NCBI RefSeq assembly: GCF_000526215.1
Contig: NZ_JAFQ01000004.1
Span: 5,580,001-5,644,000, forward strand
Direction: 5' to 3'
Length of the DNA: 64,000 bases
Source of the DNA: Nocardia sp. BMG51109
GTDB lineage: Bacteria > Actinomycetota > Actinomycetes > Mycobacteriales > Mycobacteriaceae
The position numbers were made by a program, and so were the translations under genes. The notes under the pieces were generated by a model. That model was not told where the DNA came from, searched no databases, and saw nothing but the letters and a program-made list of their open reading frames with translations. This document shows, one piece after another, positions 1-8,528 of this stretch (position 1 is its first letter; each line of letters begins with the position of its first letter).

Positions 1-300
1 ACGCGCTGCCACGGTCTTGTGCGTGGCCTCGGTCGTCGTCCGTCGTGTGGCTCGTGCACCAGCGAGATCGGTGATCGGGGTCGGCGGCACCGTGGTCCGT
101 TCGCCGGCGCGTGGACTGTGGTTGTTGATGTGCCGCCGCGGCATCGCTGCTTGCCCTCCTGTTCGGCTGCGCCGCCGCGCAGGAGCCGGGGATTCTCCGG
201 TCGGCGGTGTGTGGATGCCTTCCTCGGCCGTCCTGGAGTCGGCCGTGGACTCCTCGACGCCCCGTTGTCGGCTTGCCGCAGTCTCGGCGTCGTTGCCGTG

Positions 301-416
301 TTCGACACGTCGTTGTGCACTCACTGCGGCCGACCGGACAGCCCGACGCTCGCATCATCGACACCGTGTGTGCCTCCTGTTTCGCGGATACCGATCTTGC
401 TCACATCGACCCATAA
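301..416 (+). pseudogene. possible zinc-ribbon protein remnant with a frameshift
   Basis: Two short segments in different frames join into what looks like the end of a small zinc-ribbon protein. Positions 301-345 read FDTSLCTHCGRPDSP, and from about 346 another frame reads DARIIDTVCASCFADTDLAHIDP to a TAA at 414-416. The paired Cys-x-x-Cys motifs and the good fit after one frame change are the only evidence. The rest of 1-613 shows no convincing gene. No family is recognised, and chance cannot be excluded. Confidence 0.25.
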
Positions 417-613
417 CTACTATGCGGTGTCGGGTGGGGCGGCACACCGACCCGCAGTGCCCCTCAGGTGACCAGGTGTGCCGATTCGGCACGGCTCGTC
501 AGCATTGCGGCACAGGTGGCCGGTCCGTAGCAGAACCGAGCGTCGCAGACTGGCAGTATCGGTCGACCGATACCGGGGATCCGAAGGACTCATCGGAATG
601 GCAAGGGGGTGTC

Positions 614-1273
614 GTGGCGCCCACATCAGGGCCGGATGGTGTGGCTGCACGTGTCAGCACCGTGGAGATTCGCTCGTCCACAGAGTTCTCGTCCGAGCAT
701 GCGTGCGAGCAGTGGGAGGCGTTGGTCAGCAACATATTTGTGCCGGTGTCCGTCGAGCGTGTCGGGTCGGGTGAGTTCGTCGGTAGCGTCGCCGACGTCG
801 AATTCGACCGGTTCGGCATGTCCATGGTCGGAGGTAGTCCACAGCAGGTACGACGGACGCGGCGGCAGGTCGTGCGGTCGGGGGAGCAGTACCTGGTGGC
901 GATCATGCCGACGGCGGGGAGTTGCCGGATCGAGCAGCAGAACCGGGTGACCGTCACTGTCCCGGGTTCGATAACCTTCTGTGACACCAGCCGCCCCTTC
1001 ACCTGCCGGAGCGACCAATGGGGTGAGTCCGTAGTGGTACGTGCTCCGTTGCAGCACGTACTCGACGAGACCGGTCTGTCCGGTGACGAGCTGCCGACGG
1101 CCCTCTCGATTTCGGGTAGCAGTGCGGTCGGTGTGCTGACCCGATTCTTCTCGGGGCTGGCCGAACTGAACACCGTCGATATCGATCAGGCCGCCCAGTT
1201 GGCCGGACACGGTGCCGGACTGCTGAACTCGGCGGTGCTGCTGGCGGCGCGACAGCACATGCCGTCCGGGTAG
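614..1273 (+). CDS. AraC-type regulator, N-terminal domain only (truncated)
   Basis: The 219-residue product resembles the ligand-sensing N-terminal half of AraC-family regulators of the AraC_binding_2 type. It aligns along its length with the first ~220 residues of the full regulator at 2576-3550; both share IRS, EQWE, a GAVGV/SAVGVL stretch before an R-F-F motif, and a SAVLLA stretch near the end. It stops about 20 residues after the R-F-F region and lacks the ~100-residue helix-turn-helix half. The open frame runs further upstream, but GTG 614 is chosen because AAGGGGG lies 4 nt before it and similarity begins just after it. It may be a decayed regulator or a DNA-binding-free modulator. 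No HTH coding is seen in the 116 nt after its stop. Confidence 0.6.
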   Translation: MAPTSGPDGVAARVSTVEIRSSTEFSSEHACEQWEALVSNIFVPVSVERVGSGEFVGSVADVEFDRFGMSMVGGSPQQVRRTRRQVVRSGEQYLVAIMPTAGSCRIEQQNRVTVTVPGSITFCDTSRPFTCRSDQWGESVVVRAPLQHVLDETGLSGDELPTALSISGSSAVGVLTRFFSGLAELNTVDIDQAAQLAGHGAGLLNSAVLLAARQHMPSG

Positions 1274-1440
1274 GCAGAGGTACTCGCCCGCCGCGCGGTG
1301 CCGGCCGCTCTGTAGATACGTGGAGCGTCACGAGCCGGCCATGCTGTCGGACCGAACCCGCGCCCACTGCCCACACGAACCGACTACGATTGTGGACGCG
1401 GTCGTTCGGGGCCAAACGAGCCGAAGTCGGAGTAGGAGCT

Positions 1441-2253
1441 GTGACGTCTTCTGATCCGAGTCCCACCGTCGATGTGACCATGCCGTCGACGGCCCGAATG
1501 TACGACGCGTATCTCGGCGGGAAAGACAACTACGATGTCGACCGGGCTGCGGTCGAACAGGTCAAGAAGGCATTCCCGTCGGTCGAGATCATGGCCCGCA
1601 CCAACCGGGACTTCATGCACCGCGCCACCCGATACCTCGTACGCGAGGCCGGTGTCCGGCAGTTTCTCGACATCGGCACCGGAATCCCGACCGAGCCGAA
1701 TCTGCATCAGGTGGCCCAGCAGATCGCCCCGGAATCCCGGGTGGTGTACGTGGACAACGACCCACTGGTGCTCACCTACGCACGCGCCCTCATGACCGGA
1801 ACCTTCGAAGGCCGCACTACCTACGTACACGCCGATGCCGTCGATCCCGGGGCCATCCTGGCCACACGCGCGTTGCACGAGACACTGGACTCGAGTCGGC
1901 CGGTGGCGCTGAGCCTGATTGCCCTGCTGCATTTCGTCCCGGACGACCGTGACGCCTACGGTGCGGTCGCGACGCTGATGGACGCGTTTGCACCCGGCTC
2001 CTACCTCGTGATCAGTCACGCCACCGGCGATCTGGACCCGGAAGGCACCGCACGAGCCGAGGCAGTCTACCGCGACCGCGGTCTACGCACCCGAGTCCGC
2101 ACCCACGACGAAATTGCCAAGTTCTTCACCGGCATGACTCTCGTCGACCCCGGGATCGTCGTGCCGCACCGGTGGCGGCCAACGGGTATCGAGTTACCTG
2201 CCTCGTTCGACGCGAAAGTGTCCTTCTACGCCGCGGTCGGCGCGAAAACCTGA
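1441..2253 (+). CDS. SAM-dependent methyltransferase, DUF574/Methyltransf_19 family
   Basis: The 270-residue product matches the DUF574 family, which is abundant in Nocardia and Streptomyces. Visible signatures are ARMYDAYLGGKDNY near residue 20, AVEQVKKAFPS, the SAM-binding region FLDIGTGIPT near residue 80, and VYVDNDPLVL for the second beta strand. Length is the usual ~270. The physiological methyl acceptor is unknown for nearly all members. GTG 1441 was chosen because it gives the normal family length and AGGAG lies just upstream, though the spacing of 2 nt is short; the frame also opens at a TTG at 1390. It stands alone between the two AraC-type genes, so a role in the downstream biosynthesis is possible but not shown. 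Confidence 0.85.
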   Translation: MTSSDPSPTVDVTMPSTARMYDAYLGGKDNYDVDRAAVEQVKKAFPSVEIMARTNRDFMHRATRYLVREAGVRQFLDIGTGIPTEPNLHQVAQQIAPESRVVYVDNDPLVLTYARALMTGTFEGRTTYVHADAVDPGAILATRALHETLDSSRPVALSLIALLHFVPDDRDAYGAVATLMDAFAPGSYLVISHATGDLDPEGTARAEAVYRDRGLRTRVRTHDEIAKFFTGMTLVDPGIVVPHRWRPTGIELPASFDAKVSFYAAVGAKT

Positions 2254-2575
2254 CCACGGCCTCCCCGATAGCCTCCCCGATCGTAAAGCCGTCCCCCACC
2301 ACGCCACCGCGGCAGGTTGTCCGCGAACTCTCCAGGTACCCACTCCAGGCTGCCCAGCACGCCTCGGTCGGTGTTACACGAGCGAGGACGCGCATGGGGG
2401 CCGCAGGCGTTCGGCGAGAAGCGTGGGCTGCGGTGGCGGGGGAGGTGCCAGGTACGTGATCCGGCTGTATACCCATCGGTACCGAGGCGTGATTTGTCGG
2501 TGTGGTGTTGCCGAAGTTGTGATAGGAGGCTGGATTTCGGCGCCGGTCCGACGATCCCGGTGCAAGAATTGTCGC

Positions 2576-3550
2576 GTGGGTGACGCCCCGAGGAACACGC
2601 TCGTCGACATACGATCGACACGTGAGCTTGCGCCCAAGCGGGCGCTCGAGCAATGGGAGAGTGCGCTCGCCGAGTCCTACTACCCTATGGGGATCAGTAA
2701 TCCGCAGGTGGAGAGGTTTCACTGCCGGATCAGGGCTGTCACCTACGGTGTCGTGGGCGTCTCGTTGATCGAAGGCACGCCGCAATGCGTGTACCGGTCG
2801 CGGCGGCATATGCATCGGCCCGACGAACAGTTTCTGTCGGCGCCCTTTGCGATCGCCGGCCGCGGCACCGTGGAAGGGTCCGGCCGGACGAGCGCGTTCG
2901 AGCCGGGCGGGCTACTCCTCTACGACAGCGCCCGGCCGACGGCTACGCACTTCAACAGTACGTGGGGAATAATGTCCATGCGGGCGCCGATGTCCAGCAT
3001 CGTGGAGCGGACCGGGGTGCCGATCGGTCGGCTGCCGATCAATGTCCGGATCCCGACCACCGGTGCGGTCGGTGTGATCAAGCGGTTCTTCCGGGATCTG
3101 CTGGAGGTGCAGCAGAGCGATCCGGCGGCCGCGGCGGTGCTGGGCGAGCACGCCGTCGACTTGATGGCCTCGGCGGTTCTGCTGGCGTGCGGGGCCCGGC
3201 TCACCGAACGGTCGGCGCAGGCGCTGGCCCGGCAGCAGGCACTGGCGTTCGTGTGGAGTCATCACACCGAACCGGACCTCACCATCGACCAGATCGCGCG
3301 GGCGTGCGCGGTGTCGCGGCGCACCCTGTATCGATTGTTCGAGGATGTCGAGGGTGGTGTCGGCGCGATGGTGCGGCGGCGGCGCATCGGTACCGCCCAG
3401 GCGTGGCTCTGCGCGGACGGTGTCCGGTCGCTCGAATCGATCGCCGCGGCATGCGGTTTCGCCTCGGATCGGCATTTCTACCGCGTCTTCAAGCAGGAGA
3501 CGGGAATGACGCCGGGTGAGTATCGGGCGTTGCAATACCCGGGGCGGTGA
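2576..3550 (+). CDS. AraC-family transcriptional regulator
   Basis: A 324-residue regulator. Residues ~20-215 form the AraC_binding_2-type sensor domain. The last ~100 residues form the two-helix-turn-helix AraC DNA-binding domain, with TIDQIARACAVSRRTLYRLF as the first HTH, and ESIAAACGFASDRHFYRVFK plus the end motif TGMTPGEYR as the second. It is intact, unlike the homologous truncated gene at 614-1273. GTG 2576 is a low-confidence start: it gives normal length but has no clear ribosome site, and the frame extends upstream to 2423. AraC-type regulators accompany dar genes in Pseudomonas, so control of the operon at 7.1 kb is a reasonable but unproven guess. A short GGGCGG/CCGCCC hairpin (3542-3556) spans its stop codon. 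Confidence 0.82.
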   Translation: MGDAPRNTLVDIRSTRELAPKRALEQWESALAESYYPMGISNPQVERFHCRIRAVTYGVVGVSLIEGTPQCVYRSRRHMHRPDEQFLSAPFAIAGRGTVEGSGRTSAFEPGGLLLYDSARPTATHFNSTWGIMSMRAPMSSIVERTGVPIGRLPINVRIPTTGAVGVIKRFFRDLLEVQQSDPAAAAVLGEHAVDLMASAVLLACGARLTERSAQALARQQALAFVWSHHTEPDLTIDQIARACAVSRRTLYRLFEDVEGGVGAMVRRRRIGTAQAWLCADGVRSLESIAAACGFASDRHFYRVFKQETGMTPGEYRALQYPGR

Positions 3551-4216
3551 CCGCCCGCGTAACTCGATTCGTCGGTGTCGCGGCACAGTTCAGCAGTGTG
3601 GTGTCGTGCGCGCCGACCCGGCGATGCTGGTCATCACCGGCGAGCGTCAAGCTGTTGCCTAATACGTTTCCGACAATTCCCTAGTTGTTACCGGAGACCT
3701 CGTCTCGTCAGGCCACCGACACACCAACGCAGACAGCGTCTTCCAACACACCCCAGCTGAGGCGCCCCGCAGCGGCGTCCTCAGCTCGAATCACTTTCAA
3801 AACACGGGCTAGCACCACCGGCGACGACGCAGGCGTTGGTGTTGTTCGGCAGCGAGCCGAACTGACCGGTTGCCGAGAGCATGGAGGAATGTGACGAGGA
3901 GTGCCCAGGATCTTCTGAAGTGGGTGTCGACGGGTCAATCTCACCGATGCCGAAGCGCCAGTGTGATGTTCAGGCCCTCCTGTCGGCGGGGCAGTGGTCG
4001 AGCTCGTAGGTATGAGTACCCCTCGGTCACCGATGCGGCGCTCATGTCTCGCTCCGAAGATCTCTCGTGTCAGCTATTTCGCACCGACCGCGAGTGGAAG
4101 AGGGATGTGATGATGCGTTACCCCTTTGGCGGACAAACGGGGCGGCACCGGACAGGTGACCGATATGAGTCGAAATATTCTCCACAACAACGATTTCCAG
4201 TCGAAAGGTCCCTGTA
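3551..4216. other. intergenic region holding repeat copy A
   Basis: No supported gene lies in these 666 bases. The second half carries copy A of the dispersed repeat (4006-4081). The rest shows only short overlapping frames without recognisable protein character. Confidence 0.6.
4006..4081 (+). repeat. dispersed intergenic repeat, copy A
   Basis: Begins GTAGGTATG (4006-4014), then CGGTCACCGATGCGG about 10 nt later, then CTCCGAAGATCTC and a TCAGCTATTTCG tail. Five other copies occur in this window with the same block order. It lies 203 nt upstream of the secreted-protein gene at 4217 and on the same strand. Confidence 0.75.
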
Positions 4217-4825
4217 ATGATTCGATATGGACTCGGTCTGGCGGCCGTCGCCGCCGCGGTCTGCGGCTCGGTCCTCGCGCAGGCGCCTGCGGCTTTGGCC
4301 GATCCGGTTGCCTTCTCCGGCACCATTCACGGTGCTGCTCACATGGCCGTCCAGAACCTCGACGCCCCCATCGATCCCGGCACCGCCGTAGGGAGCTTCG
4401 ATCCGGACACCGGCGACGTTACCGTCGACATCCAGTTGCCCCGGCTGATGGATCGCGGCCGCCAGTGGGGACTGATCCCCTACACCAGCCGCGACATCGG
4501 CATCGTCCCGACCGCTTCGGCCAAAGGACATGTCGATGCGAACGGACTCACCCTCACCCAGCCTTTCCGCTTTATTGTCCCCAACCTCACCCTCGACTGG
4601 ATCCCCGCGATCAACTGGTCCTCCGGCGAAGCCTGCAACACCGCCGACGACTCGGTCATGACCCTCACCGCCCCCGGCGTCACCGACCCCCGCAACGGCT
4701 TCACTGCCACCGGATCCTTCGATATGGGCCGATTCACCGGCTGCGGGCTCCTGAGTGACCCATTGTTCACGTGGACGATGACCTCACCGGGCAACAAGGT
4801 CACGCTCACCTTCGACCCGGCCTAG
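4217..4825 (+). CDS. secreted protein of unknown function
   Basis: A 202-residue protein with a clear Sec signal peptide: MIRYGLGLAAVAAAVCGSVLA, then a second A-rich stretch and ALADP, so cleavage is likely near residue 29. The mature part (~173 residues) is rich in Asp, Gly and Thr, alternates polar and hydrophobic residues as in beta-sandwich proteins, and has two Cys (in EACNT and TGCGL) that could form a disulfide. It resembles the small exported proteins common in Nocardia and mycobacteria, but no function is assigned. AAAGG sits 9 nt before the ATG. Repeat copy A lies ~200 nt upstream and may control it. Confidence 0.8.
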   Translation: MIRYGLGLAAVAAAVCGSVLAQAPAALADPVAFSGTIHGAAHMAVQNLDAPIDPGTAVGSFDPDTGDVTVDIQLPRLMDRGRQWGLIPYTSRDIGIVPTASAKGHVDANGLTLTQPFRFIVPNLTLDWIPAINWSSGEACNTADDSVMTLTAPGVTDPRNGFTATGSFDMGRFTGCGLLSDPLFTWTMTSPGNKVTLTFDPA

Positions 4826-4870
4826 CTGTACCGACCATGGACGTTGGTGACGACGTGGCGAGCTGACATG

Positions 4871-4934
4871 GCGAAGACCTCCGAGTGCAGTGCGAGCTGC
4901 CAAGCAAAGCACTCACCTGCCGGAGGTCTTCGTG
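4871..4934 (+). repeat. long inverted repeat at the IS481 remnant's start
   Basis: GCGAAGACCTCCG (4871-4883) pairs with CGGAGGTCTTCG (4921-4932), 37 nt apart, just before and overlapping the transposase start. It may be part of the element's left end or a structure limiting transposase expression. Confidence 0.6.
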
Positions 4935-5507
4935 TCCCACCGCAATGCTCCATTGTCGGAGTTGGGCCGGTTGCGGCTCGCGCGTTGTGTTGTCGAGGAG
5001 GGCCGGCCCCTGCGGCGGGCAGCTGAGCGGTTCCAGGTGTGCGCCACTACGGCCAAGCGGTGGGCCGACCGCTACCGCCTCCACGGCTGCGCCGGGATGG
5101 CGGACCGGCCCAGCCGTCCACGCCGCAGTCCGTACCGGACTCCGACGCCCCGGACCGAGCGGCGCATCATCAAAGTCCGTGTGCTGCGCCGCTTGGGGGC
5201 CGGCCCGCATCGCCTACCTGCTCGGGCTGAATCCCTCGACCGTGCACCGGGTACCGGCCCGCTACGGGCTGGCCAGGCTGCGGTGGCTGGACCGGGCCAC
5301 CGGCCGGGCGGTGCGCCGCTACGAACACCCCCGGCCCGGTGACCTGGTCCATGTCGAATGGGCCTACGCCCGCCTCTACCGCAGTGACACCGAACGCTGC
5401 ACGCCTTCACCGACTGGCTACACACCTACAATCACCACCGCGGCCACACCGCACTCGGCGGCAACCCGCCAGCCGGCCGCGTTCCCAACCTCTCAGGTCA
5501 GTACACC
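4932..5507 (+). pseudogene. IS481-family transposase, frameshifted and lacking its catalytic core
   Basis: GTG 4932 opens an IS481-type N-terminal helix-turn-helix (SELGRLRLARCVVEEGRPLR, then TAKRWADRYR and MADRPSRP). Near 5200 the reading moves to another frame, giving RIAYLLGLNPSTVHRVPARYG and PRPGDLVHVEWAYARLYRS, and near 5400 to a third frame giving FTDWLHTYNHHRGHTALGG and the end motif RVPNLSGQYT. In intact relatives roughly 150 residues of DDE catalytic domain lie between the LVHV motif and WAYARLY. Here those motifs are adjacent, so the core is deleted. The gene cannot make an active transposase. Confidence 0.85.
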
Positions 5508-6005
5508 TGGCACGACAGCTGTATTTCGTTGTCTCATAATCGTTTCTGCTGGTGGCGGAGTCGACACGGCGGCGGCCGTCGAGATCGGCTACCGGTCTGG
5601 CGGATCGGGACATCGAGCACGTAGGACGGGCACCGGGCCTCGCAGAAGGCCCGGAACCACCCGTCACGCCCGGTGGGCGCCCGGAACGGGCGCCGCAGCC
5701 CCGGAACTACGAGCAGGTGCGGGAACTGGCAAGGGGATGCGGACCGAACGTCGAACCCCAACCCGAAACTCGGACAACGAGCCGGCCGAGCCTGATGCTC
5801 CGACGACGCCACCGATCGAGTTCGACTGCGCCATGGATCCGCATGGGTATGTCCGCCCTTCGACTACCGATGCGAAATCATCGTCCCCATCCGAAGATTC
5901 CGGTTGTCGGATGTCTTCTGGCTGGGCTCGTCCCTGGGTCCGCCCGGGGACCAACTCGCCGTTGAATCACGTTGCGCCAGCAGCTCTCATTGTTCAGGAA
6001 TTCCC
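5508..6005. other. intergenic region holding repeat copy B
   Basis: No supported gene. GC-rich sequence follows the IS481 remnant, then repeat copy B (5843-5915) precedes the gene pair at 6006. Confidence 0.55.
5843..5915 (+). repeat. dispersed intergenic repeat, copy B
   Basis: Blocks in order are ATGGGTATGTCCGCCCTTCG, CTACCGATGCG, ATCGTCCCC, CCGAAGATTCCGG and GTCGGATG. It lies 155 nt upstream of the 6006 start, on the same strand. Confidence 0.78.
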
Positions 6006-6236
6006 ATGAGCCCAGATATCGCCGACGACCGCGGATCGCCACTCGATAACCTGCTCCCCGGCCCGCTGCCACCGAGTATCTCGGCCCTGCCCGCGGATCG
6101 GCACGCCGATCTCGCCGACCTGATCCGCGCCGCCGAACGGGCTCGCACCACCGACCTGGAACAGGCCGCTCACCGCGCCCTCGACAGTATCCCGGTGTTC
6201 CTCCGCCCCGCCGTGCGCAAGGCGGTCGGGCTGTGA
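6006..6236 (+). CDS. small hypothetical protein, first of a coupled pair
   Basis: A 76-residue, mostly helical and acidic protein (ADRHADLADLIRAAERARTTDLEQ is the central helix region). No family is recognised. Its stop overlaps the GTG start of the next gene in the sequence GTGA (6233-6236), so the two are probably translated together. ATG 6006 is the first ATG after repeat copy B; no strong ribosome site is seen. Confidence 0.6.
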   Translation: MSPDIADDRGSPLDNLLPGPLPPSISALPADRHADLADLIRAAERARTTDLEQAAHRALDSIPVFLRPAVRKAVGL

Positions 6237-6832
6237 CGAATTCCCTTGCCCTGCAACGACTGGCACGGGTACTCGACGTGCCGGTCGACCGGCTCGGCTA
6301 TCTCACCGACGTACCTCCCGCCGACCTCGACTCCTTCCGGCGTCGCATCTGTGATCACCTGTTCGAGATCGCCGCCCCGAGGCTGCGCCAGGCTGCGGCG
6401 GCGGCCCGTATCATTCCGCCACAGATGGTGGCGAAGATGGTCGCCCACAACGCTGCGCCGTTGATGACCGCGTATCTGGCCACCGTGCTCGATCCGGATC
6501 GAGCCACGGCCGTCGCCACGCGGCTGCCGCCGCAGTACCTCGCCCAGGTGGCAAGCCTGCTCGACCTGGACCGAACCGCACCTGTCATCCGGGGGCTGCC
6601 CGAACGGATCATGGTGTCGGTCGCCGAAAACCTTTCCGCACAACAGGACTGGTTGACCCTGTCCGGTGCTATGACGATCGTGTCCGATTCGGCCCTGTCG
6701 GCCTGCCTCGCCGCCCTCGACGAAGAGGCCATTCTCGCGATCGCACATCTGATGGACAACTCCAGCCGTGATCGCGCCGCGGCCATGCTACCGGAGCCGC
6801 TCGCGGCCCTGGTCCGAGCCGCCGGCGCCTGA
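6233..6832 (+). CDS. hypothetical helical protein, resembling MgtE N-domain repeats
   Basis: A 199-residue protein of repeated short amphipathic helices (IIPPQMVAKMVAHNAAPLMT, then TRLPPQYLAQVASLLDLD, then RGLPERIMVSVAENLSAQ). The pattern recalls the superhelical N-terminal domain of MgtE magnesium transporters, but there is no CBS or membrane part and no confident family match. No signal peptide or membrane span is visible. Overlap of 4 nt with the 6006 gene suggests the two products work together. A fragment at 21566-21784 has a similar helix pattern. Confidence 0.65.
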   Translation: MTNSLALQRLARVLDVPVDRLGYLTDVPPADLDSFRRRICDHLFEIAAPRLRQAAAAARIIPPQMVAKMVAHNAAPLMTAYLATVLDPDRATAVATRLPPQYLAQVASLLDLDRTAPVIRGLPERIMVSVAENLSAQQDWLTLSGAMTIVSDSALSACLAALDEEAILAIAHLMDNSSRDRAAAMLPEPLAALVRAAGA

Positions 6833-6986
6833 GTCGGCACTCGATCTGCCATCGGGACATTCAGCCAGCACGCGGCCGCGGTCCACCGCCGTATCCGCAC
6901 GTCACCGGTCCGGGTAGCACACCAGGTTCCATCCGGCGCGACAACGCCATGCCATTTCGACCGAAGCCGGCGACGCGGCCGAATCC

Positions 6987-7064
6987 ATAGGTATGCCAGC
7001 CCCGTCACGTACCGATGCGGGTACGTCCGCCCTGCCCGAGGATTTCGGGTGTCCGCTACCGCGG
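6987..7064 (+). repeat. dispersed intergenic repeat, copy C
   Basis: ATAGGTATG (6987-6995), TACCGATGCGG, CCCGAGGATTTCGGG and CGCTACCGCGGG. The ~34 nt before it (CATTTCGACCGA, then GACGC and GAATCC) also match the flank of copy F. It lies 139 nt upstream of the biosynthetic operon's first gene. Confidence 0.78.
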
Positions 7065-7133
7065 GCTCGACGCCCCGCTCGGACTCTCCCGTTCAGAAAT
7101 GTTACGTACGAATAGTTAGAAGAAGGTGTAATC

Positions 7134-7388
7134 ATGCGGATCGACGTTTCAGACGTTCGTCAGAATATCGGTGAGTATCTGAAAACCCATTACGACATCG
7201 ACCTGGACCAGATGGATTCGGACGCAAATCTGGCCGATATCGGTGTCGATTCGCTCGGTGTGCTCGCCGTCGCCTCTGTGATCGAGAACGACTATGGGAT
7301 CTCGCTGGACGACGAACGAATCGCATCGGTGCGCTCCTTTTCGGATCTGCTGGACCTGATCCGGATCAAAGCCGCAGAAAACGTCTGA
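7134..7388 (+). CDS. acyl carrier protein (DarC-like)
   Basis: An 84-residue acidic carrier protein. The phosphopantetheine attachment serine is S40 in the motif DIGVDSLGVL, and the usual four-helix pattern surrounds it. It should carry the fatty acyl or ketoacyl chain in the pathway encoded by the operon it starts. The start is supported by AGAAGG 8 nt before the ATG. The next gene, a ketosynthase III, begins 10 nt after the stop. Dedicated carrier proteins of this kind (DarC) accompany DarA and DarB in dialkylresorcinol clusters. Repeat copy C lies 139 nt upstream, so this is the likely promoter-proximal gene of the nine-gene operon. Confidence 0.92.
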   Translation: MRIDVSDVRQNIGEYLKTHYDIDLDQMDSDANLADIGVDSLGVLAVASVIENDYGISLDDERIASVRSFSDLLDLIRIKAAENV

Positions 7389-7397
7389 GGGGATGCT

Positions 7398-8528
7398 GTG
7401 GAAGCCTATATCACCGCGACGGGCCGGTTTCTTCCGGGTGAACCGATTTCGAATGACGAGATCGAAGACTACATCGGAAAAGTCGGTCGTGCGTCTTCGG
7501 ATCTACGTGACCAGATCGTACACAACAGCGGCATCAAGACGCGACACTACGCGATCGACAAACAACAGCGCACACTTGTGTCGAATGCGTCGATGGCCGC
7601 CTCTGCAGTGCGCAACGCGGTCGAACGCGCAAGCATCGTGCCAGGGGATGTCGAAATGCTGGCCGCAGCTACGACACTGCCGGATCTGATGGGTCCGGGG
7701 CACGCCAGCATGGTACACGGCGAGCTGGGGTTTCCGCCGATGGAGATCATTTCCACACACGGCATCTGCAGTTCGGGAATGATGGCACTGAAGAGCGCCT
7801 ATCTGCAGGTGAAGGTGGGAGAGAAACGGACCGCGGTCGCGGTCGCCAGCGAGTTGGCCTCACGCGGCTTCAAAAGCACCCGGTACGAGGATATCAAGGT
7901 GCCTGCCGATGATGGCTCGCTGCCGATGGAGACGGCCTTCCTGCGCTATATGCTCTCCGATGGCGCTGGTGCGGTGGTCGTGTCGGCGAACCCGCCCCCG
8001 GAGAGGGTCAGCCTGCGTATCGACTGGATTTCGCTGACATCGTACGCCGATACTGAGAAGGCGTGTATGTATTTCGGCAGCAGGTCCAATGAGGCGGAAA
8101 AGTGCTGGGCCGACTATCCAAATGCGGCGGCGGCAGCCGCCGATGGTGCACTGGTGGCCCGGCAAAAATTGTCGTTGCTGCCGCACCTGGTGCGTGTCGG
8201 AATAGATGAATACGAGCGACTGGCGGCTGCCGGAAAATTCGACCCGGACTCCGTCACGTGGTTCCCGGTGCATTATTCGAGTGAACGTATGCGCTCGATG
8301 CTCATCGGCGAGTTGAAGCGCCGAAACGTGTCGCCCGCCCGCCCGGAGGTGTGGTACAGCAACCTCACGCGGGTCGGCAATATCGGCAGCGCCAGCATCT
8401 ACGTCATCCTCGACGAAATGGTCACCGAGGGACTGGTGCGTCCGGGCGACACGCTCCTGTGCATGGTTCCCGAATCCGGCCGATTCGCCATCTCGTTCAT
8501 GCATTTGACAGCGGTGGTCCCGCAATGA
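7398..8528 (+). CDS. beta-ketoacyl-ACP synthase III, DarB-like
   Basis: A 376-residue thiolase-fold ketosynthase. The Cys-His-Asn triad is intact: C124 in THGICSSGMMALK, H292 in FPVHYSSERM and N328 in VGNIGSASIY. The N-terminal half follows the pattern of DarB enzymes (FLPGEPISNDEIEDYIG, then HNSGIKTRHYAIDKQ and a SNASMAASAVR helix). DarB joins two ACP-bound chains, a beta-ketoacyl and a 2-enoyl unit, to form a cyclohexanedione precursor of a dialkylresorcinol. GTG 7398 follows a GAGGGGA ribosome site. The 3' end overlaps the DarA-like gene by ATGA. General FabH housekeeping function is unlikely given the neighbours. Substrate chain lengths cannot be read from the sequence. Confidence 0.87.
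   Translation: MEAYITATGRFLPGEPISNDEIEDYIGKVGRASSDLRDQIVHNSGIKTRHYAIDKQQRTLVSNASMAASAVRNAVERASIVPGDVEMLAAATTLPDLMGPGHASMVHGELGFPPMEIISTHGICSSGMMALKSAYLQVKVGEKRTAVAVASELASRGFKSTRYEDIKVPADDGSLPMETAFLRYMLSDGAGAVVVSANPPPERVSLRIDWISLTSYADTEKACMYFGSRSNEAEKCWADYPNAAAAAADGALVARQKLSLLPHLVRVGIDEYERLAAAGKFDPDSVTWFPVHYSSERMRSMLIGELKRRNVSPARPEVWYSNLTRVGNIGSASIYVILDEMVTEGLVRPGDTLLCMVPESGRFAISFMHLTAVVPQ

Noticed and set aside
7398..8528. Housekeeping FabH
   Set aside because: The N-terminal pattern and the DarA-like neighbour fit DarB better, and genus FabH genes sit with other fatty-acid genes.
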